A stretch of 64,000 nt of DNA, taken from NCBI RefSeq assembly GCF_000725805.1, contig NZ_JOFT01000024.1, positions 1 through 64,000 on the forward strand, read 5' to 3'. Position 1 is the first letter of the stretch; each line of letters begins with the position of its first letter. Positions 31,280 to 39,558 of this stretch are shown here, piece by piece. Source of the DNA: Streptomyces xanthophaeus. Lineage in GTDB: Bacteria > Actinomycetota > Actinomycetes > Streptomycetales > Streptomycetaceae. A model generated the notes under the pieces. That model saw nothing but the letters and a program-made list of their open reading frames with translations, ran no database searches and was not told the origin of the DNA. The position numbers were made by a program, and so were the translations under genes.

Positions 31280-32197
31280 ATGTCTCGACCACATGGGATC
31301 CCCCTGCCCAGTGCGCATCGAAGTTCGGATTCCAACGAAACGGAATCCGCTTTCGACGACGATAAGCAAGGTCAGCCGCGTCCCAGGGAAGGCGTTCGGC
31401 AGCTCACCGGAGCCGAACGCGTACGAACCCTCGTAGAGTCCAACGCCTCAGTATCCCTCACTCTGCCGGGTGCTCGTGACTGCCAGGCATCCGACGAGTT
31501 CGGGACAGGGATGCCGGTCGCACGGACCGTCACCCCGGACGGGGACGTGATTCTCCTTGTTTCCGGGGAATCCGCGGCTGCCAGGGCAGCCGCTCACGCC
31601 CAGGACGACGACCTCACCGCCGTGATCGAGATCACGGACGTGGCGCCGGTGTCCGTGCCCCATCGTATCCGAGGCCGCGCATGGCTCGCCGGGTGGCTCA
31701 CGCCGGTGCGCGGGGACGACCGTCCGGCCTGCGCCGCGCTCCTCGCCGAGCGGCAGCCCGTCGGTGAACTGCTGGGGATGGCGGAGTCCCTGGAGCCCCC
31801 GTACGCGGGCCGCCCCGCCTGGATGCTGCTGCGCCTGGAGGTCGGCGAGATATCGGTGGACGACCTGTGGGGCGCCGAGCACGTGGAGCCCGAGGCCCTG
31901 GCCACGGCCGAGCCCGACCCCATCTCCCGGCACGAGGCGGAGCTGCTCCAGCACCTGCACTCGGCCCACGGCGAGCGACTCGGCGACCTGTGCGGGCTGC
32001 TGGGGTCGCGCGGGGCAGGGGAGGCGGACGCCATGACCGCCGTCCCCCTCGCGCTGGACCGCCTCGGCCTGCGGGTCCGCTTCACCGGCGGCGCCGCCGG
32101 TGCGTTCGACGTCCGCTTCGACTTCCCGGAGCCGGTCGCGGACATCTGCGGCCTGCGCCGGGCGATGCACACGCTCTTCTCGGCCGCCTCTCACTGA
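31280..32197 (+). CDS. DUF2470 / HugZ-like split-barrel protein, probably iron-regulated heme-related
   Basis: The middle (about residues 50-200) resembles the FMN-binding split barrel of pyridoxamine-oxidase-like proteins (ASVSLTLPGARDCQASDEFG onward). The C-terminal 85 residues are a DUF2470 domain: SRHEAELLQHLHSAHGERLG and then VPLALDRLGLRVRF. This pairing occurs in HugZ-type heme oxygenases and heme-binding proteins. ATG at 31280 follows AGGAGG and an excellent iron box. Length 305; the first 50 residues are polar and probably disordered. The combination suggests heme breakdown or storage under iron limitation; the enzyme activity itself is inference. Confidence 0.8.
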   Translation: MSRPHGIPLPSAHRSSDSNETESAFDDDKQGQPRPREGVRQLTGAERVRTLVESNASVSLTLPGARDCQASDEFGTGMPVARTVTPDGDVILLVSGESAAARAAAHAQDDDLTAVIEITDVAPVSVPHRIRGRAWLAGWLTPVRGDDRPACAALLAERQPVGELLGMAESLEPPYAGRPAWMLLRLEVGEISVDDLWGAEHVEPEALATAEPDPISRHEAELLQHLHSAHGERLGDLCGLLGSRGAGEADAMTAVPLALDRLGLRVRFTGGAAGAFDVRFDFPEPVADICGLRRAMHTLFSAASH

Positions 32198-32913
32198 GGG
32201 CAGGTCGCGAGCAGTCCCTGGAGGGCGAGCTTCTCGGGCGCCGTCACGGACAGCTGGTACTTGGCCTTGATCCCCGTGTACCGGCGCCCGTACTCGCACC
32301 AGTACTCCCGCCTCGGCGGCTTCCACTTGTCGGCGGTCCTGCTGCCCTTGTCGTAGTTGGTCTGCTTGTCCACGGCGAGCAGCACGTCGAGGTCGTTGGC
32401 GTACTCCAGCCTGCGCTGCGGGGTCCAGCCGTACGCGCCGCCCCGCCAGGCGGCGCCGAGCGCGACCACGTGGTCCGTCTGGATCTGCGAGGCGCGCCGG
32501 TAGGTATAGGGGAGCGCCTTCCCGGTGTACGGGTCGTGCAGCACCCCGGACACCACCACGCAGGGGTTGCGGTCCCCCTGGCGCAGCTCGCTCAGGTCCC
32601 GGCGCAGCACGTCGTCGCGGGTGTCACAGCCGTTGCGCCCGCCGACGGCATCGGTCTCGTCGGACCAGTACCGGCCGAAGTTCTCCCGCTTGTACGTCTG
32701 CCAGTTCTTGCCCCACTCCACCTTCAGCTTCGCCAGCTGGGTCCTCGCGGTGGCCGCGGTGGGCGGGAACCCGGCGCCGGCGAGCGGCACCTGGGCCAGC
32801 GCCCTGGGCGACGCGGGCTGCGCGTCCTCGTGATGGCACCCGCCGAGCAGCAGCGCCGCCGCCGTCACGGCGACGAGCGGAGCACGGCCCCGGCGCAGGC
32901 CTCGGCATCGCAT
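32191..32913 (-). CDS. Secreted lipoprotein HNH-type nuclease (DUF1524-like)
   Basis: N-terminal signal peptide with lipobox LLGGC at about residues 22-26, so the mature protein should be anchored outside the membrane. The domain matches the secreted HNH family of actinomycetes: SQIQTDHVVALGAAWRGGAY with the Asp-His metal/base pair, then YANDLDVLLAVDKQTNYDKG with the Asn, and a closing C-X-Y pattern (YWCEYGRRY). Two Cys pairs may form disulfides. Length 240 with ATG at 32913; an in-frame GTG at 32931 lacks a ribosome site. It is convergent with the DUF2470 gene and overlaps it by 7 bp. Likely role: degrading extracellular DNA. Confidence 0.85.
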   Translation of the reverse strand: MRCRGLRRGRAPLVAVTAAALLLGGCHHEDAQPASPRALAQVPLAGAGFPPTAATARTQLAKLKVEWGKNWQTYKRENFGRYWSDETDAVGGRNGCDTRDDVLRRDLSELRQGDRNPCVVVSGVLHDPYTGKALPYTYRRASQIQTDHVVALGAAWRGGAYGWTPQRRLEYANDLDVLLAVDKQTNYDKGSRTADKWKPPRREYWCEYGRRYTGIKAKYQLSVTAPEKLALQGLLATCPQ

Positions 32914-32960
32914 GCGACGGAGCCTAGCCACCGCGGCGCCGCCGACCGCGCAGGCGCGGG

Positions 32961-34313
32961 TCAGGACCCGCCGCGCAGCCGCTCCCTGACCTTCTCCACC
33001 ACGTCCGCGTACCGGGCCTCGGCCCCGTACCGCGTCGGCTCGTAGTACCGCTTCCCGTGGATCTCGTCCGGTGCGTACTGCTGGGCGGCGATGGCGCCCG
33101 GCACGTCGTGCGGGTAGACGTACCCCTGGGCGTGCCCCAGCTTCGCCGCCCCCTTGTAGTGCCCGTCCCTCAGGTGCGGCGGGACCGAGCCCGCCAGCCC
33201 GGCCCGTACGTCGGCCAGCGCGGCCCCGATCGCCGTCGTGGCGGTGTTCGACTTCGGGGCCAGGGCCAGCGCGATCGTGGCGTGCGACAGGGTCAGCGCG
33301 GCCTCGGGGAAGCCGATCATGGCCACGGCCTGGGCCGCTGCCACCGCGAGCGGCAGCGCCGTCGGATCGGCCAGCCCGATGTCCTCGCTCGCCGAGATCA
33401 TCAGCCGCCGGGCGATGAACCGCGGGTCCTCCCCCGCGTCGATCATCCGCGCCAGGTAGTGCAGCGCCGCGTCCACGTCGGAGCCGCGGATCGACTTGAT
33501 CAGGGCGCTCGCCACGTCGTAGTGCTGGTCGCCGTCCCGGTCGTAGCGCACGGCCGCCCGGTCGACTGCCTCCTCCACCGTTTCGAGGGTGATCTCCTCC
33601 TCGCCCTTGGCGATCGCCGACCCGGCCCCCGCCTCCAGCGCGGTCAGCGCCCGCCGGGCGTCGCCACCGGCGATCCGCAGCAGGTGCGCCTCCGCGTCCG
33701 CGGGGAGGGTGACGGCGCCGCCGAGGCCCCGCTCCTCCGTCAGGGCCCGGCGCATCAGCGCACTGAGGTCTTCGTCCGTGAGCGGCTCCAGCGTGAGCAG
33801 CAGCGACCGCGACAGCAGCGGGGAGATGATCGAGAAGTACGGGTTCTCGGTGGTGGCGGCGATCAGCGTCACCCAGCGGTTCTCGACCGCGGGCAGCAGG
33901 GAGTCCTGCTGCGCCTTGCTGAAGCGGTGGATCTCGTCCAGGAAGAGGACGGTCTCCTTGCCGTAGCCACCGGCCGCGCGGCGCGCGCCCTCGATGACCG
34001 CCCGTACTTCCTTGACGCCCGCCGTGATGGCGGACAGCTCCACGAACCGCTTCTGCGTGGCCTGGCTGACCACGTAGGCCAGGGTGGTCTTCCCGATGCC
34101 CGGCGGACCCCAGAGGATCACCGACGAGGCCCCGGCCGGGCCGCCGGCCCCCTCCCCGACCAGCCGCCGCAGCGGTGAGCCGGGCTTCAGCAGGTGCTGC
34201 TGGCCGACGACCTCGTCCAGGACGCGCGGACGCATCCGGACGGCGAGCGGAGAGCTCGAAGGGTCCTTCTCCTGGCGTTCCTCGGCAGCGGCGGTGAAGA
34301 GGTCTGGTTCCAC
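32961..34313 (-). CDS. rarA: Replication-associated recombination protein A (AAA+ ATPase)
   Basis: Clamp-loader-like ATPase acting at stalled replication forks. Walker [18 protein letters not shown] near residue 70, Walker [17 protein letters not shown], sensor 1 [11 protein letters not shown], and the C-terminal MgsA tetramerisation domain with [15 protein letters not shown]. The length of 450 is typical. It follows the VKOR gene and precedes the HNH lipoprotein on the same strand. The start at 34313 gives [12 protein letters not shown], the usual RarA N-terminus. Confidence 0.95.
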   Translation of the reverse strand: MEPDLFTAAAEERQEKDPSSSPLAVRMRPRVLDEVVGQQHLLKPGSPLRRLVGEGAGGPAGASSVILWGPPGIGKTTLAYVVSQATQKRFVELSAITAGVKEVRAVIEGARRAAGGYGKETVLFLDEIHRFSKAQQDSLLPAVENRWVTLIAATTENPYFSIISPLLSRSLLLTLEPLTDEDLSALMRRALTEERGLGGAVTLPADAEAHLLRIAGGDARRALTALEAGAGSAIAKGEEEITLETVEEAVDRAAVRYDRDGDQHYDVASALIKSIRGSDVDAALHYLARMIDAGEDPRFIARRLMISASEDIGLADPTALPLAVAAAQAVAMIGFPEAALTLSHATIALALAPKSNTATTAIGAALADVRAGLAGSVPPHLRDGHYKGAAKLGHAQGYVYPHDVPGAIAAQQYAPDEIHGKRYYEPTRYGAEARYADVVEKVRERLRGGS

Positions 34314-34354
34314 ACCGGAAGCCTATGCGAGGCCACCGACAAGGCCGCCCGGGC

Positions 34355-34972
34355 TCAGGAGGTCCAGAAGTCCCACCAGCGGGTCAGGATCAGCATCCCG
34401 ATGATCCCGATGTGCAGGACGGGGAGCACCCAGGTGAACTCGTCGAGGAAGCCCCGCAGCCAGGCCGGGGCGGGCAGCAGCCCCTCGCGGACGTTGTGCG
34501 CGGTGACGTACCAGAACATCAGGATCGTGGCGACCCAGGCCAGGGAGCACCACAGGCAGAGCGAGTTGATGTTGTACAGGGACTGGTAGGTGAGCCAGCC
34601 GCAGAAGACGACGCCGAACAGGGTGCCCGCGTTCAGCGTCAGCCAGTACCAGCGGGCGAACCGGGCCCCGGCCAGCACGCTCATGCCGACGCAGACCACG
34701 ATCCCGTAGGCGACCAGTCCGAGCATCGGGTTGGGGAAGCCGAAGGCGGACGCCTGGTCGCTCTTCATGATGTTGCCGCAGGAGACGATCGGGTTCAGGC
34801 TGCAGCCGGGGACGAAGTTCGGGTCCTCCAGCAGCTTGAACTTGTCGAGCGTGATCACCCACGCGGCGAGCAGACCGGCCGCCCCCGTGATCACCAGCAG
34901 CAGGGCCAGGGCCCGGCTCGCGCCGACCGTCGTCCTCGGGGCGGTGTCCGCGTCCGTGCCTCGTGTCGTCAT
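34355..34972 (-). CDS. VKOR-family membrane oxidoreductase
   Basis: Vitamin K epoxide reductase homologue, which in bacteria re-oxidises DsbA-like proteins with quinone as electron acceptor. Key residues seen: the first Cys pair around [12 protein letters not shown], the Ser/Phe region [14 protein letters not shown], and the CxxC active site LCLWC in the fourth helix. Four to five membrane helices are predicted over 205 residues. ATG at 34972 is supported by GCGGAG. No DsbA-like thioredoxin domain is fused at the C-terminus, and none is adjacent. It forms a possible transcript with rarA (41-bp gap). Confidence 0.9.
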   Translation of the reverse strand: MTTRGTDADTAPRTTVGASRALALLLVITGAAGLLAAWVITLDKFKLLEDPNFVPGCSLNPIVSCGNIMKSDQASAFGFPNPMLGLVAYGIVVCVGMSVLAGARFARWYWLTLNAGTLFGVVFCGWLTYQSLYNINSLCLWCSLAWVATILMFWYVTAHNVREGLLPAPAWLRGFLDEFTWVLPVLHIGIIGMLILTRWWDFWTS

Positions 34973-35056
34973 ACCGCCCCGCTCCGCATCTACAAGGTCA
35001 ACAAGCACCGGCCATTGTGCCGTACGGGGCTGTGTCCGCACCGTTCGATGGAGATA

Positions 35057-35096
35057 AGGAAGGGCGGGACGGGGTCTCCCCCGTCCCGCCCTTCCT
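35057..35096 (-). terminator. hisS terminator
   Basis: A perfect 18-bp stem (35057-35074 with 35079-35096) and a 4-base loop, 14 bp after the hisS stop. Confidence 0.85.
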
Positions 35097-35110
35097 GCGA
35101 GAACCGGCCG

Positions 35111-36373
35111 TCAGGCCAGGCGTGCCCGGACAGTGGCGACCAGGTCGGCCAGCGCCACGGCGTCCTGCTCCCCGGACTCCATGTCCTTCAGCTGGACGAC
35201 GCCCTCGGCGAGATCGCGCTCGCCCGCGACGACGGTGAAGCGCGCACCCGAACGGTTGGCGTTCTTCATGTGGCTCTTGAGCCCCTTGGAACCGTACGAG
35301 AAGTCCGCCGCGACGCCCGTCTTGCGGAGCTCGGTGACGGCCCCGAACAGCACCTTGCGGGCCTCGTCGCTCAGGGCGATCGCGAAGACGCTGGTCGCCG
35401 GCGGGATGTCCAGCTCGACGCCTTCGGCCTCGAGCGCCAGCACCGTACGGTCCACGCCCAGCGCCCAGCCGACCGAGGGCAGTGCGGGGCCGCCGATCAT
35501 CTCGGAGAGACCGTCGTAGCGGCCGCCGCCGCCCACCGCGGACTGCGAGCCCAGACCGTCGTGGACGAACTCGAAGGTGGTGCGCGTGTAGTAGTCCAGC
35601 CCGCGGACCAGCTTCTCGTCGTCCTCGAAGACCACGCCCGCAGCAGTGATCAGCTCACGGACCTCGGAGTGGTACGCCTTGCACGCTTCGCACAGGTAGT
35701 CCCGCAGCATCGGGGCACCGACCAGCTGCTTCTGGACGGACTCGCGCTTGTCGTCCAGGACGCGCAGCGGGTTGATCTCCGCCCGGCGCAGGGTCTCCTC
35801 GTCCAGGTCCAGCCCCCGCAGGAAGCCCTGGAGGGCCTCCCGGTAGACGGGACGGCACTCCGCGTCGCCCAGCGAGTTCAGCAGGATGCGGAAGTTGCGC
35901 AGGCCCAGCGAGCGGTACGCCTGGTCGGCCAGGATGATCAGCTCGGCGTCCAGCGCCGGGTCCTCGGAGCCGATGGCCTCGGCACCGACCTGCGAGAAGT
36001 GCCTGTACCGGCCCTTCTGGGGACGCTCGTAGCGGTAGTACGAGCCGGAGTACCAGAGCTTGACCGGCAGGCCGCCGGCCTTGTGCAGGTTGGCCTCCAG
36101 CGCCGCGCGCAGCACGGAGGCGGTGCCCTCGGGGCGCAGCGCCAGATTGGCGCCGCCCTTGGTCGTGAGGGTGTACATCTCCTTCGTCACGATGTCGGTG
36201 GACTCGCCGACGCCTCGGGCGAAGAGGTCCACGTCCTCGAAACCGGGCGTCTCGATGTATCCGTAGCCGGACTTCCGCAGCGGGCCGGAGATGGCCTCAC
36301 GGACCGCCAGGTACTTGGCCGAGTACGGCGGGATCAGGTCGTACGTGCCCTTGGGGGCCTGAAAAGTAGCCAC
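35111..36373 (-). CDS. hisS: Histidyl-tRNA synthetase
   Basis: Class II synthetase charging tRNA-His. Motif 2 ([20 protein letters not shown]), the histidine A loop [12 protein letters not shown] and the earlier [14 protein letters not shown] are present, with an anticodon-binding domain at the C-terminus. The length is 420. ATG at 36373 lies 10 bp behind the stop of the metallo-hydrolase gene, so the two share a transcript; a strong terminator follows. Confidence 0.96.
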   Translation of the reverse strand: MATFQAPKGTYDLIPPYSAKYLAVREAISGPLRKSGYGYIETPGFEDVDLFARGVGESTDIVTKEMYTLTTKGGANLALRPEGTASVLRAALEANLHKAGGLPVKLWYSGSYYRYERPQKGRYRHFSQVGAEAIGSEDPALDAELIILADQAYRSLGLRNFRILLNSLGDAECRPVYREALQGFLRGLDLDEETLRRAEINPLRVLDDKRESVQKQLVGAPMLRDYLCEACKAYHSEVRELITAAGVVFEDDEKLVRGLDYYTRTTFEFVHDGLGSQSAVGGGGRYDGLSEMIGGPALPSVGWALGVDRTVLALEAEGVELDIPPATSVFAIALSDEARKVLFGAVTELRKTGVAADFSYGSKGLKSHMKNANRSGARFTVVAGERDLAEGVVQLKDMESGEQDAVALADLVATVRARLA

Positions 36374-36383
36374 GAAACTCTCG

Positions 36384-37097
36384 TCACATTCCTCGTCGTG
36401 GAGCGGCGGTCGGGTCCGCTGCCAGGCCTGCCGCGACTTCCCGCAGGTACGGGTTGGTCGCGCGCTCGCGGCCGATGGTGGTCTGGGGACCGTGGCCGGA
36501 CAGCACCACGGTCGAGTCGTCGAGCGGGAGGCACACGCGGGCCAGCGACTCGAGGATCTCGGCGTGGGAGCCGCCGGGCAGGTCGGTACGTCCGATGGAG
36601 CCGGCGAAGAGCAGGTCGCCCGAGAAGAAGACCGGCGGTACGTCGGCCAGCTCGGGCATCTTGAAGGTCACCGACCCCTTGGTATGGCCCGGCGCGTGCG
36701 CCACGGAGAAGTCCATTCCGGCCAGTTTCAGCCCGGCTCCGTCGGTGAGCTCGCGGACCTCGTCCGGCTCGCCGATGGTCAGCTCGCCCATGAGCGGCAT
36801 ACCGATGGAGCGGCCGAGGGCCTTCTCCGGGTCGCTCATCATGTAGCGGTCCTCGGGGTGGATCCAGGCCGGTACGTCGTGTGCTCCGCACACCGGGACC
36901 ACCGAGGCCACATGATCGATGTGGCCATGGGTCAGCACGACCGCGACGGGCTTGAGCCGATGCTTCTTCAGCGTCTCCTCGACACCCTGGGCGGCCTGGT
37001 GGCCCGGGTCGATGATCACGCACTCCTCGCCTGCGGCGGGGGCGACCACGTAACAGTTGGTCCCCCAGGCCCCGGCGGGGAACCCGGCAATCAGCAC
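36384..37097 (-). CDS. Metallo-beta-lactamase-fold hydrolase (glyoxalase II-like)
   Basis: Zinc hydrolase motif [11 protein letters not shown], further His in APGHTKGSV, Asp in [11 protein letters not shown] and final His in [11 protein letters not shown] give the full metal set of the glyoxalase II-like family. Substrate unknown; thioester hydrolysis is the usual guess. Length 237 with GTG at 37097, which has GAGGA 6 bases upstream (a TTG four codons earlier has no site). It precedes hisS by 10 bp, an arrangement also found in other Streptomyces as I recall. Confidence 0.85.
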   Translation of the reverse strand: MLIAGFPAGAWGTNCYVVAPAAGEECVIIDPGHQAAQGVEETLKKHRLKPVAVVLTHGHIDHVASVVPVCGAHDVPAWIHPEDRYMMSDPEKALGRSIGMPLMGELTIGEPDEVRELTDGAGLKLAGMDFSVAHAPGHTKGSVTFKMPELADVPPVFFSGDLLFAGSIGRTDLPGGSHAEILESLARVCLPLDDSTVVLSGHGPQTTIGRERATNPYLREVAAGLAADPTAAPRRGM

Positions 37098-37250
37098 GTT
37101 CGTCCTCAATCGTCGTCCGGCGGGAGGCTGCGGATCGGAATGCAGCTGCTCAGAGCCTACCGGCGCCCCTCATTACACAGCGAACCCATATACGGTACGC
37201 CCTAACCCAGCCCGGACAGCGGTACCAGACACGCACAAGGAGACGACCCG

Positions 37251-38033
37251 GTGGTCACGAGCGATCAGCGGCGGCGACAGCTCGCCAGGGAGAAGTACGA
37301 GCGCCAGCAGCAGCGTCGGGCCGAGGCCCGGCAGAAGGCGCGCCGGCGTGCGGCGGTGATCGGTGCGGCGGTGGCCGTGGTGATCGCGACGCTCGTCGGC
37401 CTCATCGTGGGCGGTGTCTTCGACTCGGACAAGAAGGACCAGGCGGCCGACCCGTCGGCGAGCCCGTCCGCCGAGCCCACGCCGAAGCAGTCCCCCTCGC
37501 CGGAGATGGCGATCGACCAGAAGGCGAAGTACACCTTCGCGCTGAAGACCAGCGCGGGCGACATCAACTTCGCGATGGACGCGGCGAAGACCCCGCAGAC
37601 GGTGAACTCCTTCAAGTCGCTCGCCGACAAGGGCTACTTCGACAACACCAAGTGCCACCGGCTGACGGCCGGCGGGATCTTCGTGCTCCAGTGCGGCGAC
37701 CCCGAGGGCACCGGCCGCGGCGGCCCCGGCTACACCATCCCGGACGAGAACCTGGACTCCCTCGGCAAGCCGAACGAGCAGGGCCAGGTGACGTACCCCG
37801 CGGGCACGGTGGCCATGGCCAACACCGGTCAGCCGGGCACGGGCGGCAGCCAGTTCTTCCTCGTCTACAAGGACAGCCCGCTGGCCCCGGGGTACACCCC
37901 GTTCGGCAAGATCGACGCGGCCGGTCTGAAGGTCCTGGAGGAGATCGCCAAGGCCGGAACGGCCGACGGCGGCCAGGACGGGGCGCCGAAGACGGAGGTC
38001 AAGATCGAGAAGGGCACCGTCACCCAGGGCTGA
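37251..38033 (+). CDS. Membrane-anchored cyclophilin-type peptidyl-prolyl isomerase
   Basis: Signal anchor at residues 34-56 after a strongly basic, coiled-coil-like N-terminus (QRRRQLAREKYERQQQRRAE), then a Ser/Pro-rich linker and a cyclophilin domain from about residue 93 to the end. Typical cyclophilin segments are TPQTVNSFKSLADKGYFDNT, FVLQCGDPEGTGRGGPG and AMANTGQPGTGGSQFFLVY. The usual FH(R)xxxxF motif appears as CHRLTAGGIFVLQ. The domain should lie outside the membrane and help fold secreted proteins. Start GTG at 37251 with AAGGAG 8 to 13 bases upstream; 260 residues. Confidence 0.9.
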   Translation: MVTSDQRRRQLAREKYERQQQRRAEARQKARRRAAVIGAAVAVVIATLVGLIVGGVFDSDKKDQAADPSASPSAEPTPKQSPSPEMAIDQKAKYTFALKTSAGDINFAMDAAKTPQTVNSFKSLADKGYFDNTKCHRLTAGGIFVLQCGDPEGTGRGGPGYTIPDENLDSLGKPNEQGQVTYPAGTVAMANTGQPGTGGSQFFLVYKDSPLAPGYTPFGKIDAAGLKVLEEIAKAGTADGGQDGAPKTEVKIEKGTVTQG

Positions 38034-38148
38034 CGGTCCCCTCGGCGGCCCGGGCCGTGTCCGGCGGCGTCCGCGCCCGCTACGTCGATATTCCGTCGTG
38101 CGGGATGCGGACAGCCGGCCCGGCGGTCGCCTATGTTGGCGTTGTGCA

Positions 38149-38213
38149 GGGCGGGCGCTGCCCGCCCCAGGAAACTGTGGACGATGCCCGGGGGTGAACC
38201 CCTCACAGGCATC
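38149..38213 (+). promoter_or_regulatory. Structured leader of the DUF349 gene
   Basis: Two hairpins lie just before the ribosome binding site. One is GGGCGGGC/GCCCGCCC with a 3-base loop (38149-38167). The other has outer arms GATGCC (38183-38188) and GGCATC (38208-38213) enclosing GGGG-TGAA-CCCC (38191-38202). The second ends 3 bases before GGAGGAGG, so it could gate translation. I recognise no known riboswitch class. Confidence 0.45.
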
Positions 38214-38229
38214 AGGTGGAGGAGGCGCT

Positions 38230-39459
38230 GTGAGCAGCGACCCGTGGGGCCGAGTCGACGAGACGGGCACCGTGTACGTGCGTACTTCCGAGGGCGAGAA
38301 GGTCGTCGGATCGTGGCAGGCGGGCACCCCCGAGGAGGCCCTGGCCTATTTCGAGCGCAAGTACGAGGGCCTGGTGGTCGAGATCGGCCTCCTCGAAAAG
38401 CGCGTGCGGACCACCGATCTGTCCGCCAAGGACGCGCAGACGGCGATCGACCACCTTCGCACGCAGGTCGAGGAGCACCACGCCGTGGGTGACCTCGACG
38501 CGCTGCGCGTCCGGCTGGACCAGCTGGTGGCGACCGTGGAGTCCCGGCGCGAGGAGCGCAAGGTCCAGAAGGCCAAGCAGACGGACGAGGCCCGTGCGGC
38601 CAAGGACGCCCTGGTCGTCGAGGCCGAGCAGCTGGCGCAGAGCGACCAGTGGCGCAGCGCCGGCGAGCGGCTGCGGGCCCTGGTCGACATCTGGAAGGGC
38701 CTGCCTCGGCTGGACCGCAAGTCGGACGACGAGCTGTGGCACCGCTTCTCGCACGCCCGGTCCGCCTTCTCCAAGCGCCGCAAGGCGCACTTCGCCTCGC
38801 TGGACGCGCAGCGCGAGGATGCCCGCAAGGTCAAGGAGAAGCTGGTCGCGGAGGCCGAGTCGCTGTCGAAGTCGACGGACTGGGGTCCGACGGCCGCCCG
38901 CTACCGCGAGCTGATGGCGGACTGGAAGGCGGCGGGCCGGGCCCAGCGCGAGTCCGAGGACGACCTGTGGAACCGCTTCCGCGGCGCCCAGGACGTGTTC
39001 TTCGCCGCGCGCAGCGAGGTGTTCGCCGAGCGCGACGCCGAGCAGCTGGAGAACCTGAAGCTGAAGGAGGAGCTGACCGTCGAGGCGGAGAAGCTCGTCC
39101 CGGTCACGGACCTGAAGGCGGCCCGCGCCGCGTTCCGCTCCCTCAACGAGCGCTGGGAGGCCATCGGCCACGTGCCGCGGGACGCCCGGCCGAAGGTCGA
39201 GGGCCGGATGCACGCCGTGGAGCGGGCGATCCAGGAGGCCGAAGAGGGCGAGTGGCGGCGTACGAACCCGGAGGCGCGGGCCCGTGCGGCCGGTCTGACG
39301 GGGCAGCTCCAGGCTGCGGTCGACAAGCTGCGGGGCCAGATCGACGTGGCGCGTGCGGCGGGCAACAACGCCAAGGCCGACAAGCTGGCCCGCGAGCTGG
39401 AGGGCCGCCAGGCCCTGCTGGACCAGGCGCTGAAGGGCCTTGAGGAGTTCGGCGGCTGA
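38230..39459 (+). CDS. DUF349 repeat protein
   Basis: Function unknown. The 409 residues consist almost wholly of charged helices: three DUF349 repeats seen by recurring patterns such as SDQWRSAGERLRALVDIWKG, then STDWGPTAARYRELMADWKA and VTDLKAARAAFRSLNERWEA, each with a Trp after LW or RW. Coiled-coil segments lie between them. Start GTG at 38230 with GGAGG upstream and a structured leader. DUF349 proteins are widespread in actinobacteria. Placement between a cyclophilin and rel, convergent with rel, does not fix a role. Confidence 0.85.
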   Translation: MSSDPWGRVDETGTVYVRTSEGEKVVGSWQAGTPEEALAYFERKYEGLVVEIGLLEKRVRTTDLSAKDAQTAIDHLRTQVEEHHAVGDLDALRVRLDQLVATVESRREERKVQKAKQTDEARAAKDALVVEAEQLAQSDQWRSAGERLRALVDIWKGLPRLDRKSDDELWHRFSHARSAFSKRRKAHFASLDAQREDARKVKEKLVAEAESLSKSTDWGPTAARYRELMADWKAAGRAQRESEDDLWNRFRGAQDVFFAARSEVFAERDAEQLENLKLKEELTVEAEKLVPVTDLKAARAAFRSLNERWEAIGHVPRDARPKVEGRMHAVERAIQEAEEGEWRRTNPEARARAAGLTGQLQAAVDKLRGQIDVARAAGNNAKADKLARELEGRQALLDQALKGLEEFGG

Positions 39460-39478
39460 TCACCGCGCCGACCCCGGT

Positions 39479-39526
39479 CACGGGAAGGGCCCCGGTACGG
39501 ATCTCCGTACCGGGGCCCTTCCCGTG
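39479..39526. terminator. Bidirectional terminator between DUF349 gene and rel
   Basis: A perfect 22-bp stem (39479-39500 with 39505-39526) and a 4-base loop, midway between two convergent genes. It is followed by a short GTGC simple repeat. Confidence 0.9.
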
Positions 39527-39558
39527 CGGGCGGGTGCGTGCGTGCGTGCGGGTGTGCG

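Noticed and set aside
32191..32913. HNH protein as part of a restriction or phage-defence system
   Set aside because: It has a lipoprotein signal peptide and no methylase or specificity partner, so it is an exported nuclease.
39527..39552. GTGC simple repeat after the rel terminator as a CRISPR-like or mobile repeat
   Set aside because: It is a short tetranucleotide run without spacers or flanking duplications.
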